Positions 23,592 to 32,946 are shown, counted from the stretch's first letter. The stretch: 64,000 nt of DNA from Gemmatimonadaceae bacterium (GCA_020851035.1 JADZDM010000017.1:62001-126000); one strand, 5' to 3'. The notes: generated by a model from the sequence alone, not told the origin. Numbers and translations are program-made.

Positions 23592-24464
23592 TCAGCGCAA
23601 CTCGAACGCGAACCGCTGCCGCGCGAACGTGGGCACACGGCACCCGCCGCTCTGCGCTGCCTGGAACCGCGACGTCGTCAGCGCGGTGCGGATCGGGCCA
23701 ATGAATTCCTGCCAGTCGGCGCGCCGGAACTGCACACTCTCCGGCATCACATGCGAGTCACTGCCCAGCACGAACCAGGCCTCGACTTCACCCGGCACAC
23801 GCGCCGCGCGCGCCGCCTCGGGATACGCGGGCAGGTTCATCTTCACGACCATGGGCAGTGAGTCCACCACGAACACCGGCACCCGTGCCCGCATCAGCGG
23901 CAGCTCCGGCGGGGTGCTGTCGTTGGTGGTCACCAGCGTGATTGCGAGCGTGTCGTCGCCCTTCGCCCCCGCCGGTGCATGGATCTCGGCCAGCGCGCCG
24001 GAGTCCTCCGCTGCGCGAACAGCCGTGAGGAGTGCGTCGCCCAGCGGCGCCGAGAGCGGCTGCACCTGCCACGCGATCCGACGCAGGTGCCCGTCCGGCC
24101 GCAGCACCACGATGAACTCGGCGTGCAGCACCGAGCGCGCCACCGCCCGCTGCCGCGGGTCCCCCGACGACGCGTCACCCACCACCGGCAGGGCGCCGAG
24201 CGAGGGTGGCGGCACGAAGCGCGCCCGGATCGCGTCGGCGATGTAGAGGATGTGGAGGCGCTGCGCGGCGCTGTATCGCCGTCCCCGGAACTCCGGGCTT
24301 GGCGCGAGGCCGACGACGACGATGCTGCTGTCCACCGTCGGCGCGGCGCCATCGGGGCAGACGGGGACCATGGGCCCGGCCTGCGCGCCGGCTCCCGACG
24401 CGAGCGTGGCGACCGCCGCAGACACGGCGAGCACCTGGACACACCACCTGACGCGATCGATCAC
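23592..24464 (-). CDS. Exported protein with TonB C-terminal-like domain
   Basis: The protein has 290 residues from a GTG at 24464, giving a signal peptide (hydrophobic about 8-25, ends SGAGA). The middle section is of unknown type. The C-terminal 80 residues (VKMNLPAYPEAARAARVPGEVEAWFVLGSDSHVMPESVQF) fit the TonB C-terminal/energy-transducer fold (YPxxAr..g..G.v...f.v...G.v...). Unlike a classical TonB it has a cleavable-looking signal instead of a long Pro-rich linker, so it may be a stand-alone periplasmic TonB_C protein, common in this phylum. ExbB/ExbD genes are not present nearby. Confidence 0.75.
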   Translation of the reverse strand: MIDRVRWCVQVLAVSAAVATLASGAGAQAGPMVPVCPDGAAPTVDSSIVVVGLAPSPEFRGRRYSAAQRLHILYIADAIRARFVPPPSLGALPVVGDASSGDPRQRAVARSVLHAEFIVVLRPDGHLRRIAWQVQPLSAPLGDALLTAVRAAEDSGALAEIHAPAGAKGDDTLAITLVTTNDSTPPELPLMRARVPVFVVDSLPMVVKMNLPAYPEAARAARVPGEVEAWFVLGSDSHVMPESVQFRRADWQEFIGPIRTALTTSRFQAAQSGGCRVPTFARQRFAFELR

Positions 24465-24655
24465 CCTGGCGCCCCCGCGAGGATTAGAGACGTTCCGGCC
24501 ACAACGCAGAAGGAAGTCGAACGGTCTGCGGTCGGCAAGCGTGCGGGCCGGACAGATGGTCACGCGCTGTACGGGTTGGGCGACGCAACACGGGGGCCCC
24601 GCCACCCGGAGCCCCCGCGTCGTCCTGCATCCTGCACACTACACCCGCGTCCGGA

Positions 24656-27064
24656 TCACACCAGGTCGCACGACCCGCCGGCGCAGGCCACGGTCTCCTT
24701 CAGCGACGTATAGTCCGCCGCCTCGCTCATCAGCGAGTAGTCGACCGGCGAGTAGGTCAGGCCGTTCCACTTCGTGATGTCGGCCGGCGTCGTCACTTCC
24801 TCGTTCGGCGCCTGCTGGTAGTCCTTGTCGCCCGTCGCGGCGAGGAGGCTGACGCCGGTGAAGTAGGCGCGGTTCTCCCAGATGAAGTCGGCGACCGGCT
24901 CCCACTCGCCATCCTTCACCGTCACCGTGTTGCTGACGTTGTGGCGGAGGCCCGGGTTGTACTTCTCGTGCGCCGTGCCGGGCACCACCCAGTTCTCCTG
25001 CACCAGCTTCACCATCGACAGGAAGTCGAGCGCGTTGATGTCCTTCTTGAGGATCGCGCCTTCGGGTGCCTCGACCGGGAAGGTGATGACGTCGGTGGTG
25101 TCGGCCTTCATGCCGTACACCTCGGTCATCTGCGGATTCCAGGCCTTGAAGAAGTTGTAGACCGGCTCCGTGCGCGCCGCCTGCACGCGACGGAAGTAGC
25201 GCTTCGCGTGATGCGGGTGGATGCCGCTGGCGGTGCCGAGCAGCAGGCTGGCGGTGCCTTCCGGCTTCACGCAGGTGACGCGCGCGGCCGGCGAGATCCC
25301 GATCGTCTCGGCCACGGCGCGGTTGGTCATCACGCAGGTCTCGGCGCCCTTGCGCAGGACCGCCGGGTTCAGCAGCACGTCCGGCCGCTCGAGAATGCCG
25401 CAGATGCTCACGCCGAGCAGCGACTCGCGCTCGTTGATCACCCGCGTCGGCGCGCCGAGGTAGTTCATCTGGGTGTAGGCGGCCTGCAGCGTGCCGATCG
25501 TGGCGGCGACGCCGCACAGCTCGTAGAACTTCTCGGGCGTCTCACACATGCGCCCGTTGATCGTGGTCAGGTTGCAGTGCTGCCAGCCGCTGACCACGTC
25601 GCCCACCGCCACCGGCTCGGTGTAGCCGTACTCCTGCAGCTTGAGCACCGCGGCCTCGTCCACGACCAGCGACGGCGCGAGCCCGATCTCGACGCACGGG
25701 TTGGCCCCGTAGTCGGCGTTCTCGGTGAAGTAGAAGCCCGGCTCGCCGAACTGGCGGATGGCGTTGAAGAGGGCCATGAACTCCTCCTTCGTCGCCTCGC
25801 TGCGCACCAGCATCGCGCTGTTGTTGCTGTGCTGGCGCTGCGGGTGGTGCTTCCACCACTCGCCGGTCTTGGCGTTGACCATCTCCTCGTCATCGGCACT
25901 GAAGAGCGCGATGGTGGCGGAGCGACGGATGCCGCCGCTGATGACGGCCGAGGCGGCGTACATCAGGATGTCGTAGGCCTCGATCGGGCGCATCTTGCGG
26001 CCCGGGATCGCGTCCAGCACGCCGCGGATCTTCTCCAGCGCCTTCTTCAGCGGCTGGTGGCCGGGGGCGCGGCCGCCGCTGGTGCGCAGCACCGCGCCCT
26101 TGGCGCGGATCTCCGAGAAGTCGAACTCCACGTAGGTGCCGTCGTAGTAGCTCTGCACCAGCGCCTGCATCGCATCCGCCCACCCCTCGATCGTGTCGGG
26201 GATGGTGAAGTGCTGCACCGGCAGGTCCTCGGCCGTGGCGCGGAGCGGGAACGGGGCGAGGCGCGCCACGTGCTGCTTCTGCACGCTGAAGCCCACGCCG
26301 GTGCCGCTGAGGAGCAGCCAGAGCGCCTCGCTGAACTTCCGGGTGTGGTCGATGTGGCCGAAGGTGCAGTTGTACATGCGGGCGTTGTTCACCTCGATCG
26401 CGTCGCCGCCGAACTGCATCGAGCGCATGCTCGGCAGCGCCTTGCGGTCGCGCACCGCCGCCTCGGCGGTGTCGATGAGCTGCCCCAGCGTGCGCTCCAG
26501 CCCGAACGCCTCCTCGTCGAGCAGGCGGGCGAAGCGCGCCCGGTGCATGTCGAACACGCGCTTGGCGGCCTCGGGCCACAGCTCACGGCGGCCCAGGTCC
26601 TCGCGGAAGCGGGCGTACTTCGACATCGCGATGTAGTCGCTGATGCCGCTGACGCCGTGGCGCGCGATGCGGGCATCGGACTTCTTCGCGCGATAGAGGA
26701 CGTACCCCTTCGCGACGTCGAAGTGGCCGGCGCCGGCGATCATCATCTCGACGATGTCCTGGATCTCCTCCACCGACGGGCGGACGCCGCGCGTGGCGCG
26801 CAGCTCGACCGTGTTGATCACCATGCCGGCGATGCGGAGCACCTCGGCGTGATCCATCAGGCTCAGGCCGTAGTGCTTGGCCTGGTTGTCCCGGTGCGGG
26901 TTCTCCGCGCCCTTGTTGCGATGGGCGAAGAACGCCAGCGCGATCGCCCGGACGATGCGCTCCGGGTCCCAGTCGGCCGTCCGGCCGTCACGCTTCCGCA
27001 CTGCCTTGTCGGCGGCCGACGACATCGCCGACACTTGAGTCTCCGGGTAAAGCACCGTCGTCAT
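24656..27064 (-). CDS. nrdJ: Ribonucleotide reductase, large subunit, probably class II (B12-dependent)
   Basis: The protein has 802 residues from ATG at 27064, with a GGGGAG site upstream. An N-terminal ATP-cone-like segment (KRDGRTADWDPERIVRAIALAFF, about 24-46) gives allosteric control. The catalytic barrel shows ARMYNCTFGHIDH with Cys233, SGTGVGFSVQKQH, NPCVEIGL with thiyl Cys457 and Glu459, CNLTTIN with Cys497, and PEGTASLLLGTASGIHP. The C-terminal tail carries Cys794 and Cys799 (CAGGSC), the pair that shuttles electrons to thioredoxin. No small-subunit gene lies nearby and the sequence resembles adenosylcobalamin-dependent RTPR enzymes, hence class II. Residues 457-497 are unusually far apart. 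It makes deoxyribonucleotides for DNA synthesis. Confidence 0.85.
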   Translation of the reverse strand: MTTVLYPETQVSAMSSAADKAVRKRDGRTADWDPERIVRAIALAFFAHRNKGAENPHRDNQAKHYGLSLMDHAEVLRIAGMVINTVELRATRGVRPSVEEIQDIVEMMIAGAGHFDVAKGYVLYRAKKSDARIARHGVSGISDYIAMSKYARFREDLGRRELWPEAAKRVFDMHRARFARLLDEEAFGLERTLGQLIDTAEAAVRDRKALPSMRSMQFGGDAIEVNNARMYNCTFGHIDHTRKFSEALWLLLSGTGVGFSVQKQHVARLAPFPLRATAEDLPVQHFTIPDTIEGWADAMQALVQSYYDGTYVEFDFSEIRAKGAVLRTSGGRAPGHQPLKKALEKIRGVLDAIPGRKMRPIEAYDILMYAASAVISGGIRRSATIALFSADDEEMVNAKTGEWWKHHPQRQHSNNSAMLVRSEATKEEFMALFNAIRQFGEPGFYFTENADYGANPCVEIGLAPSLVVDEAAVLKLQEYGYTEPVAVGDVVSGWQHCNLTTINGRMCETPEKFYELCGVAATIGTLQAAYTQMNYLGAPTRVINERESLLGVSICGILERPDVLLNPAVLRKGAETCVMTNRAVAETIGISPAARVTCVKPEGTASLLLGTASGIHPHHAKRYFRRVQAARTEPVYNFFKAWNPQMTEVYGMKADTTDVITFPVEAPEGAILKKDINALDFLSMVKLVQENWVVPGTAHEKYNPGLRHNVSNTVTVKDGEWEPVADFIWENRAYFTGVSLLAATGDKDYQQAPNEEVTTPADITKWNGLTYSPVDYSLMSEAADYTSLKETVACAGGSCDLV

Positions 27065-27763
27065 GTCACTCCCCACGGGTGGTTGGTCCTGCGTGCGCCG
27101 TTCCTGCATGTGAATCCGCCTCGGTTGCCCCTGCCTGCCCTGCCGGTTCCCGGCTCACGACCCTGCCGCATCCTTCCTCAGACCCCCGCCCGGTGGTGCA
27201 TGTCCCCGATGCCGGGGACACTCCCGGGCCGGCAGCTGGCCATCGACCACCTGCTGCCGACCTGACACGACCGGGTGCTGCGAGGGCGAAAAACGACGCG
27301 GCGCTGCGTCACGACGGTGAAACGGACGGGCAACCTGCGCGGAGCAGGACACTACGGCCCTTCGTGAGTCCGCGCCAGCGTTCCGCGAACGCCCTTCACA
27401 GGAACAGTTTAGCGCATTTCGGATCACAAATGTACTGTTTTCCGCGTCACGATCCGGGGGCCGGACGGCGGCACATTTCAACAGACCCGAGAATCCTTTG
27501 AAGCGCCTAATCCCGTGTATCATCATGCGGGACAACCACTTAGGCAAGTCCCCCGAGCCCCGCGGCGGCGGCGACCGCACACTTTCCACACCGTCCACAT
27601 CGCTCCACAGCAGTGGACATTGCCCGGGGACACGTCCCCGACCGCGACGGGGGCGCCAGCGGTCGTCCCACGGGGTGGCGTGCATGGGAGCAAGACCGGA
27701 GCCAGGCGGTCACAGCCCCCTGCAAACCGGGCCGCGCAGGCCCCTGCCGGCCCCGCCGCGGGA
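27065..27763 (-). promoter_or_regulatory. Long leader/intergenic region before ribonucleotide reductase
   Basis: About 700 bases without a credible gene separate the reductase start from the gamma-carbonic anhydrase stop. It holds a hairpin at 27201-27220, a palindrome GGGGACACGTCCCC at 27627-27640, and an AT-richer patch at 27402-27445 with inverted AACAGT/ACTGTT half-sites. No NrdR box and no B12-box GCCACTG were found by eye. The promoter is presumably near 27400-27540. Confidence 0.45.
27201..27220 (-). repeat. Hairpin in the ribonucleotide reductase leader
   Basis: TGTCCCC (27201-27207), loop GATGCC, GGGGACA (27214-27220): a perfect 7-bp stem about 140 bases upstream of the reductase start. 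The same GTCCCC/GGGGAC core recurs in the palindrome at 27627-27640. Confidence 0.5.
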
Positions 27764-28330
27764 CTAACGGTCGGCGGGTGGCGCGTGGTAGCGGATCCGG
27801 CCTTCCGCGTGCTCCACGGCCAGCCGGCGATACGTGGCTGCCGAGGCCGCCAGGCGGTCGCGCTCGGTCACCGTGGTGGCCCGGACGACCTTCCCGGGCA
27901 TCCCCAGGACCATCGACCCGGGCGGGATCGCGACCCCCTGGGCCACCAGCGCGCCGGCGCCGATGATGCTGCCGCGGCCGATGTGGCAGCCGTTGAGGAG
28001 GATCGCACCCATCCCGACCAGCACGTCGTCCTCGATCGTGCAGCCGTGCAGGATGGCGCGGTGCCCTACCGTGACGCCGGCACCGACGGTGGTCGGGAAG
28101 CCGGGATCGGCGTGGACCATGGTCAGGTCCTGGATGTTCGAGCCGTCACCGATGGTGATCCACTCGGTGTCGCCGCGGAGCACGGCGCCGGTCCAGACGC
28201 TCGCCTCGCGGCCCAGCCGGACGGTGCCGCACACCGTCGCCGTCGGATGCACGAAAGCGCCGTCCGCCAGTTCTGGCGGCCCGCGACGCGCCGCGGCCGC
28301 GTCGCGGGGCGGTGGCGGCACGGCGCTCAC
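27764..28330 (-). CDS. Gamma-class carbonic anhydrase-family protein
   Basis: The protein has 188 residues from a GTG at 28330 that overlaps the stop of the upstream amidase (GTGA). It is a left-handed beta-helix of hexapeptide repeats (FVHPTATVCGTVRLGREASVWTG, LVGMGAILLNGCHIGRGSIIGAGALV). The three zinc histidines of gamma-carbonic anhydrases are at H73 (MVHADPG), H90 and H95 (GHRAILHG). YrdA/CaiE-type proteins share this layout, so carbonic anhydrase activity is probable but not certain, because the catalytic glutamate loop of Cam is short in this group. It forms trimers. Cytoplasmic. Confidence 0.9.
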   Translation of the reverse strand: MSAVPPPPRDAAAARRGPPELADGAFVHPTATVCGTVRLGREASVWTGAVLRGDTEWITIGDGSNIQDLTMVHADPGFPTTVGAGVTVGHRAILHGCTIEDDVLVGMGAILLNGCHIGRGSIIGAGALVAQGVAIPPGSMVLGMPGKVVRATTVTERDRLAASAATYRRLAVEHAEGRIRYHAPPADR

Positions 28331-30183
28331 GGGGCCTGTCCGGCCAGGGTGCGGAACCACGCCTCGAGCCCTTCCACGATGCCCAGGGCGTAGGCCTCCT
28401 GGAACGCCGGTGTGCGGAGCGCGGCCTCCTGCTCCGGCACGATCACGTACGCTCCTTCCACCAGCACGCCGGGCATCCAGGTGCCGCGGACGACGGCGAG
28501 GTTGTCGTACCAGGTGCCCTCGTCATCCAGGCCCATGTGTGCGACGATGCGCGACTGGACGGCGCGCGCCAGCCCCGCCGACTGCGGGTGGAAGTAGTAG
28601 GTGCCACTGCCGGTGTTGCGGTACGGATTGGCGCCATCCGGCTTCGCGTTGAGGTGGATCGAGACGAAGGCCACCGCGTCGGCCCGTCGCGCCATCACGG
28701 GACGATCGCCGAGCGGCACCGGCGCCGCCGTGGTGCGGGTCATGAACGGGTCGGCGCCCCGCTCGCGCAGCAGCCGCTCGACGCGCTGGCCGACGGCGAG
28801 CGTGACCTCGCCCTCGTAGAGCCCCGTCGGCCCGGTGGAGCCGATCGGCGGGTGCCCCGGGTCGACCGCGATGCGCAGCCCCCGCAACGGGCTGCCGGCG
28901 TCCACCACCGGCGGGCGGCGGATCCGCAGCACGAACGCGTCCCCGCGCCACCACGCGAACCAGCCGTAGACCTCGCGCTGGAGCTGCAGCGTGTACACCG
29001 CGCGGTCGCTGGCGTCGTTCGTCCACTGCAGGTCGCGCACGAGCGAGTCGCCGCGCTGGAACCAGCCGATGTCGGTGTTGCCGGTGGTGCCGTGCAGCGT
29101 GAGCCGCAGCGTGCGACCCTCGGCCTCCACGGCATACGCGGGTCGCGCCGACATCGGGAGTATGAGATCCACATATCCCGGGCCCGGCACGAGCCGGATG
29201 TTCGCGACGGTGCGTCGTGGCGCGACGGTGCCGGGGGGGAGCGGGGTGACGGACGGCGCGTCGACCCAGGCCTCGAGCCGGCTGTCGAGCTGCACCCGCA
29301 CGGCGTCCCCCTGGCGGCCGGTGGCGCGCAGCACCGTGCCGGGCAGCAGGAACCAGCGGTAGGTGCCGCCCGGCACCGGGCGCGCGATCACGACAGCATC
29401 ACTGTCCGCACTGGCCTGCCCCACCCGCACGAGGCCGAGGGAATCACCGTCGGCCACCGGTGGCAGCGTGCGCGTGACGGCAACACTGTCCCCGCGGCCG
29501 AAGACCGCCAGCACGGCGCCGCACCGCAGCGCTGCCGCGCGCACGTCGCGGGCGACGGTCTCGCCGCCGCCCTCCGGCGCCAGCAGCGGGAGCACCGGCG
29601 CCGGCCCGCCGCCGCACGGCGTGGGCCGCACCTCCGCCCGCGCGCCAGCGGCCAGCCGGACCGCCACGCGCACCGGCTCGGCATCGCGCAGCACCAGCCC
29701 GCCCCGCGGCACAACCGACGCCGTGTCGTGGTACGGCGGGCGCGCCGCATCGGGCGCCAGGCGCTCGGCCGGGAGGCGGATCGGCAGCACCAGCCGCTGT
29801 GGCGCCGCGTCGCCCACGGAGGCCACCACCTCGAACTGCGGCCGGCTGCGCGGCGGCATCGCCACCCACGCGAGGAAGGCCCCGTTCGGACGCACCGACA
29901 CCGGCGCGCCGTTGATGGTGAGGGTGGCACCGCCGTGCCGGACCGTGCCGAGCAGGAAGGTCGAGTCGCGGGCGGCGATGAGCGCGTTCGGCGACGGGTA
30001 CTGGATGCGGATCGCGAGCGGCCCGTCGGCACGCGGGATGGGCGGCAGTGGCCGCGCCGTTGCCGGGGTCAGGCCGGTGGTGGCGGGGGTGCGGCCCGCG
30101 CACCCTGCGAGGAGGACCACGAGCAACAGCGGCCGCACGGCGGGGCGTCCCGCGAAACCGGGCCGGAGCAGGGTGCGTAGCAT
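28327..30183 (-). CDS. Lipoprotein N-acetylmuramoyl-L-alanine amidase (amidase_3)
   Basis: The protein has 618 residues with a lipobox LLAGC (Cys28). The large N-terminal region (about 50-430) has beta-rich modules (NALIAARDSTFLLGTV, SVRPNGAFLAWV), probably SH3/AMIN-like, that may bind cell wall or protein. The C-terminal catalytic domain starts near 433. Its zinc ligands are His444 in DPGH, Glu459 in YEGEVTL and His510 in SIHLNA; the catalytic Glu576 lies in VLVEGAYV. It cleaves the amide between MurNAc and L-Ala in peptidoglycan. Membrane anchoring suggests action at the outer membrane/periplasm during division or remodelling. The gamma-carbonic anhydrase overlaps its 3' end. Confidence 0.93.
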   Translation of the reverse strand: MLRTLLRPGFAGRPAVRPLLLVVLLAGCAGRTPATTGLTPATARPLPPIPRADGPLAIRIQYPSPNALIAARDSTFLLGTVRHGGATLTINGAPVSVRPNGAFLAWVAMPPRSRPQFEVVASVGDAAPQRLVLPIRLPAERLAPDAARPPYHDTASVVPRGGLVLRDAEPVRVAVRLAAGARAEVRPTPCGGGPAPVLPLLAPEGGGETVARDVRAAALRCGAVLAVFGRGDSVAVTRTLPPVADGDSLGLVRVGQASADSDAVVIARPVPGGTYRWFLLPGTVLRATGRQGDAVRVQLDSRLEAWVDAPSVTPLPPGTVAPRRTVANIRLVPGPGYVDLILPMSARPAYAVEAEGRTLRLTLHGTTGNTDIGWFQRGDSLVRDLQWTNDASDRAVYTLQLQREVYGWFAWWRGDAFVLRIRRPPVVDAGSPLRGLRIAVDPGHPPIGSTGPTGLYEGEVTLAVGQRVERLLRERGADPFMTRTTAAPVPLGDRPVMARRADAVAFVSIHLNAKPDGANPYRNTGSGTYYFHPQSAGLARAVQSRIVAHMGLDDEGTWYDNLAVVRGTWMPGVLVEGAYVIVPEQEAALRTPAFQEAYALGIVEGLEAWFRTLAGQAP

Positions 30184-30217
30184 GAAGAAACGTAGCGCTG
30201 CGCCGGGCCCCTCCGAT

Positions 30218-30247
30218 TTGACCGTCTCATGCGCGCCGTCCTAGCTT
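30218..30247 (+). promoter_or_regulatory. Candidate promoter for the PP2C phosphatase gene
   Basis: TTGACC (30218-30223), 18 bases, TAGCTT (30242-30247), about 86 bases before the ATG at 30333 in the divergent gap upstream of the amidase. Confidence 0.45.
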
Positions 30248-30332
30248 CTGTGTACGCGCGCCACGTCCGGAGGGGGCGAGCGCGCGACCGGAACGCTGGC
30301 CTCACCCTCTTCACGCGCCGAATGTGCCCGTC

Positions 30333-31472
30333 ATGACCCACCCCACGCCGTCCGAGGTGCCCGTGCCACGCCCCGGCGTGCGACTGCGGCTGGCCGGTCG
30401 GACGGACGTCGGCATCACGCGCGACCACAACGAGGACGCCTTCGCCTTCCTCGACCTCTCGAGCGGACAGGCGCACGACGACGTGGCCGACGGGACGATC
30501 GACGTCGGCCTGCGCGGGGTGGTGCTGGTGGTGGCCGACGGGATGGGCGGCGCAGCGGCCGGCGAAATCGCCAGCGCGATGGCGGTGGAGGCCGTGCTCG
30601 ACACCTTCCGGGCGCAGTGGATGCAGGGGCAGGCGCGCGACACCGACACCTTCGTCGAGACGATCCGCGATGCGGCCGACACGGCGAACCACCGCATCTT
30701 CGCCTACGCCGGCGCCCACCCGGAGCATGCCGGGATGGGCACCACCGCCACCATCGCCGGGCTGCTCGGCAACTCGCTCTACCTGGCGCAGGTGGGCGAC
30801 AGCCGCGCCTACATCGTGCGCGACGGCACCGCGCGACAGATCACGAAGGACCAGTCCCTGATGCAGCAGCTGATCGAGGCCGGCGAGATGACACCTGACC
30901 AGGCCGAGGTGAGCGAGCGCCGCAACATCATCCTGCAGGCCCTCGGTCCGGACAGCACGGTGCGGCCCGACTTCACGCAACAGCCGCTCGCCGCCGGCGA
31001 CACGCTCGTGCTCTGCAGCGACGGCCTCACCACGCACCTGCGCGCCACCGACATCGCCCGCATCGTCAGCGCCAGCAGCGATCCCGAGGATGCGTGCGAG
31101 CACCTCATCGCCGCTGCGAACGCCGAGGGGGGCCACGACAACATCACGGTGGTGGTGGCGCAGTTCAGCGGCGACGGGCTGCCGGCGCACGACCTGCTGC
31201 AGCGCGAGATCGGGCACCAGACCTATCCGCTGCCCGACAGCGGCGCGCCGACGCTGGACCGGATGCGCGGCCGGATGCGCAGCGGCGCGGTGCCGGCGGT
31301 GACACGCCCGCCGACACCGGCGATGGGTGTGCAGGGCGTGACCGACGACCGGCATGCCGAAGCGCCGCCGGTCGTGCCACCGCGCGACCCGGGCAAGGCG
31401 TACGTCTACGTGGCGATCTTCGCGGTGCTCGTGCTGGTGGCCTGGGCGATCTGGAAGTTCGGCTTCAGCTGA
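30333..31472 (+). CDS. PP2C-type protein serine/threonine phosphatase, membrane-anchored
   Basis: The protein has 379 residues. The PP2C (PPM) domain spans about 15-265: GRTDVGITRDHNEDAF with metal-binding Asp35, VVADGMGGAAAGEIAS with Asp69, HAGMGTTATIAGLL, YLAQVGDSRAYIVRDG, LVLCSDGLTTHL and EGGHDNITVVVAQF. It dephosphorylates Ser/Thr phosphoproteins using two Mn/Mg ions, like Stp/PrpC. After a Pro-rich linker a single C-terminal membrane segment (about 357-376, VYVAIFAVLVLVAWAIW) would anchor it with the catalytic domain in the cytoplasm. No kinase gene adjoins it; a Ser/Thr kinase lies near 54.2 kb. ATG at 30333 is preferred to a GTG 9 bases earlier. Confidence 0.93.
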   Translation: MTHPTPSEVPVPRPGVRLRLAGRTDVGITRDHNEDAFAFLDLSSGQAHDDVADGTIDVGLRGVVLVVADGMGGAAAGEIASAMAVEAVLDTFRAQWMQGQARDTDTFVETIRDAADTANHRIFAYAGAHPEHAGMGTTATIAGLLGNSLYLAQVGDSRAYIVRDGTARQITKDQSLMQQLIEAGEMTPDQAEVSERRNIILQALGPDSTVRPDFTQQPLAAGDTLVLCSDGLTTHLRATDIARIVSASSDPEDACEHLIAAANAEGGHDNITVVVAQFSGDGLPAHDLLQREIGHQTYPLPDSGAPTLDRMRGRMRSGAVPAVTRPPTPAMGVQGVTDDRHAEAPPVVPPRDPGKAYVYVAIFAVLVLVAWAIWKFGFS

Positions 31473-31482
31473 GCGGCGGCAC

Positions 31483-32946
31483 TCAGCCCCGCTGGCGCGC
31501 GAGCCAGCGCGCGGCCGCGGACTGCATGCAGCCGTCACCGCTCCAGGCGCAGAGCAGCGGGGCTTCGTCCCCGAAGGCACCGGCCAGGCGCGGATGCCCG
31601 AACCAGATGATCATCGCATCACGGCCGGCGGCGCGGGCGTCGGCGTAGAGCTGCATCGCGCCATCCCGGACGGCCGGCGCCACCTCGAGCGACCCGCGGC
31701 CCTGCACCGGCTCACCGAACGCGGTGATCACCACCGTGCCGCGGCTCGGGCCGTCGGCGCGTTCGGCCACGCGCGTGTCCACGCTGAGCTGGCGGAGCGC
31801 GTCGACGAGCGGCGCGCGCGGCGCGCGGAGGTCGTCGCGCTTGTCGCCGTCCAGCGAGCAGAGCTCGATCGGCGCCCGGATGCCGCGCGTGAGTGGACGC
31901 ACGACCTTGAGCACGCGGTCGGCGAGCCCCGCGCACCAGAGCACGTCGGTGCCCGAGGGGCGGCGGTAGTCGTTCGGCGGCGAGACCCACTGCGCCCACT
32001 TGAGGCGCCGGCGCATCGACTGCCGCAGCCGGTCGCGCTCGATGCGGCCATCGGCCACCGCCGCCTCCAGCGCGGTGACGCACTGCTGCAGGTCACCCGG
32101 GGCCAGTACGAGGTCGCAGCCCGCGATCACCGCCCGCACCGCCGCCTCGCCCTCGTCGATGCCCTGGAGCACGGCCTGCATGTTCACCGAGTCACCGACG
32201 ATCAGGTTCTCGAACTCGCAGCGCTGGCGCAGCACCCAGGTGAGGATCTCGCGTGACAGCGTGGCGGGCTGGCCGCTCGGGTCGAGTGCGGTGTAGGCCA
32301 CATGGGCCGTCATGATCGAGCCCACACCGGCGTCGATCGCCGACCGGAACGGGAGCAGGTCGTCCTGCATCAGCACCGAGTGCGGTGTGCTCACGACCGG
32401 GAGCGTGAGGTGCGAATCCTCGACAGTGCGGCCATGGCCGGGAAAGTGCTTCGCACAGGCCAGCACCCCCTCGCTCTGGCAGGCATCGATGAACTCGGCC
32501 ACGTAGTCGCCGACCTCGCTGGCCTGCGCGCCGAACGAGCGCGTGTTCACCACCGGGTTCGCCGGCTCGACGTCGAGGTCACCCACCGGGGCGTAGTTCC
32601 AGTTCACACCCATGGTCCGCGCCTCACGCGCCGTGTGGCGCGCCGCGCGCCGCACGGCATCGCGGTCACGCAGCGACGCGATCGCGGCGACGGGTGGCAG
32701 GCCGGTGGAGCCATCGAACTGCTGGCCGGCACCGCGCTCCATGTCGGCGCCGATCAGCAGCGGCGTGCGGGAGCGCTGCTGGAGGTCGCGGGTGAGGGCC
32801 CGCACCGCCTCCGGCGTGCCCCCGTACAGCGTGAACCCGCCGACACCCATGCGGAGCGCAGCATCGATGTGCGGACGCGCATCGCCATAGCCTCGTGCGG
32901 CATCCCAGCGGATGGCCGCAATGCACAGCGAGGCGGCCTCACTCAT
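31483..32946 (-). CDS. Glycoside hydrolase family 3 protein, NagZ-like
   Basis: The protein has 487 residues from ATG at 32946. The GH3 N-terminal TIM barrel (about 5-325) contains MGVGGFTLYGGT, LLIGADMERGAGQQF, the NagZ signature CAKHFPGHGRTVEDSH (Lys166, His167; general acid-base His179 preceded by Asp177), and the nucleophile Asp252 in VGDSVNMQAV. NagZ removes N-acetylglucosamine from peptidoglycan fragments. A C-terminal region of about 150 residues is like the GH3 C-domain. The next genes on the strand, anmK and murQ, belong to the same recycling pathway, which supports the role. No signal peptide. Confidence 0.88.
   Translation of the reverse strand: MSEAASLCIAAIRWDAARGYGDARPHIDAALRMGVGGFTLYGGTPEAVRALTRDLQQRSRTPLLIGADMERGAGQQFDGSTGLPPVAAIASLRDRDAVRRAARHTAREARTMGVNWNYAPVGDLDVEPANPVVNTRSFGAQASEVGDYVAEFIDACQSEGVLACAKHFPGHGRTVEDSHLTLPVVSTPHSVLMQDDLLPFRSAIDAGVGSIMTAHVAYTALDPSGQPATLSREILTWVLRQRCEFENLIVGDSVNMQAVLQGIDEGEAAVRAVIAGCDLVLAPGDLQQCVTALEAAVADGRIERDRLRQSMRRRLKWAQWVSPPNDYRRPSGTDVLWCAGLADRVLKVVRPLTRGIRAPIELCSLDGDKRDDLRAPRAPLVDALRQLSVDTRVAERADGPSRGTVVITAFGEPVQGRGSLEVAPAVRDGAMQLYADARAAGRDAMIIWFGHPRLAGAFGDEAPLLCAWSGDGCMQSAAARWLARQRG

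Noticed and set aside
24941-27265. A 774-codon open frame opposite the ribonucleotide reductase
   Set aside because: It is a shadow of the GC-rich third positions of the reductase gene; the product is Arg/Ala/Val/His-rich low-complexity sequence with no motif.
27155-27685. A 176-codon minus-strand gene in the reductase leader
   Set aside because: No ribosome-binding site, no domain, mixed Arg/Pro/Ser content typical of non-coding frame here.
27065-27763. Cobalamin riboswitch
   Set aside because: No GCCACTG B12-box found on the minus strand; the nearest string (TCCACTGC, near 27605-27616) lacks the rest of the pattern. A covariance search would settle it.
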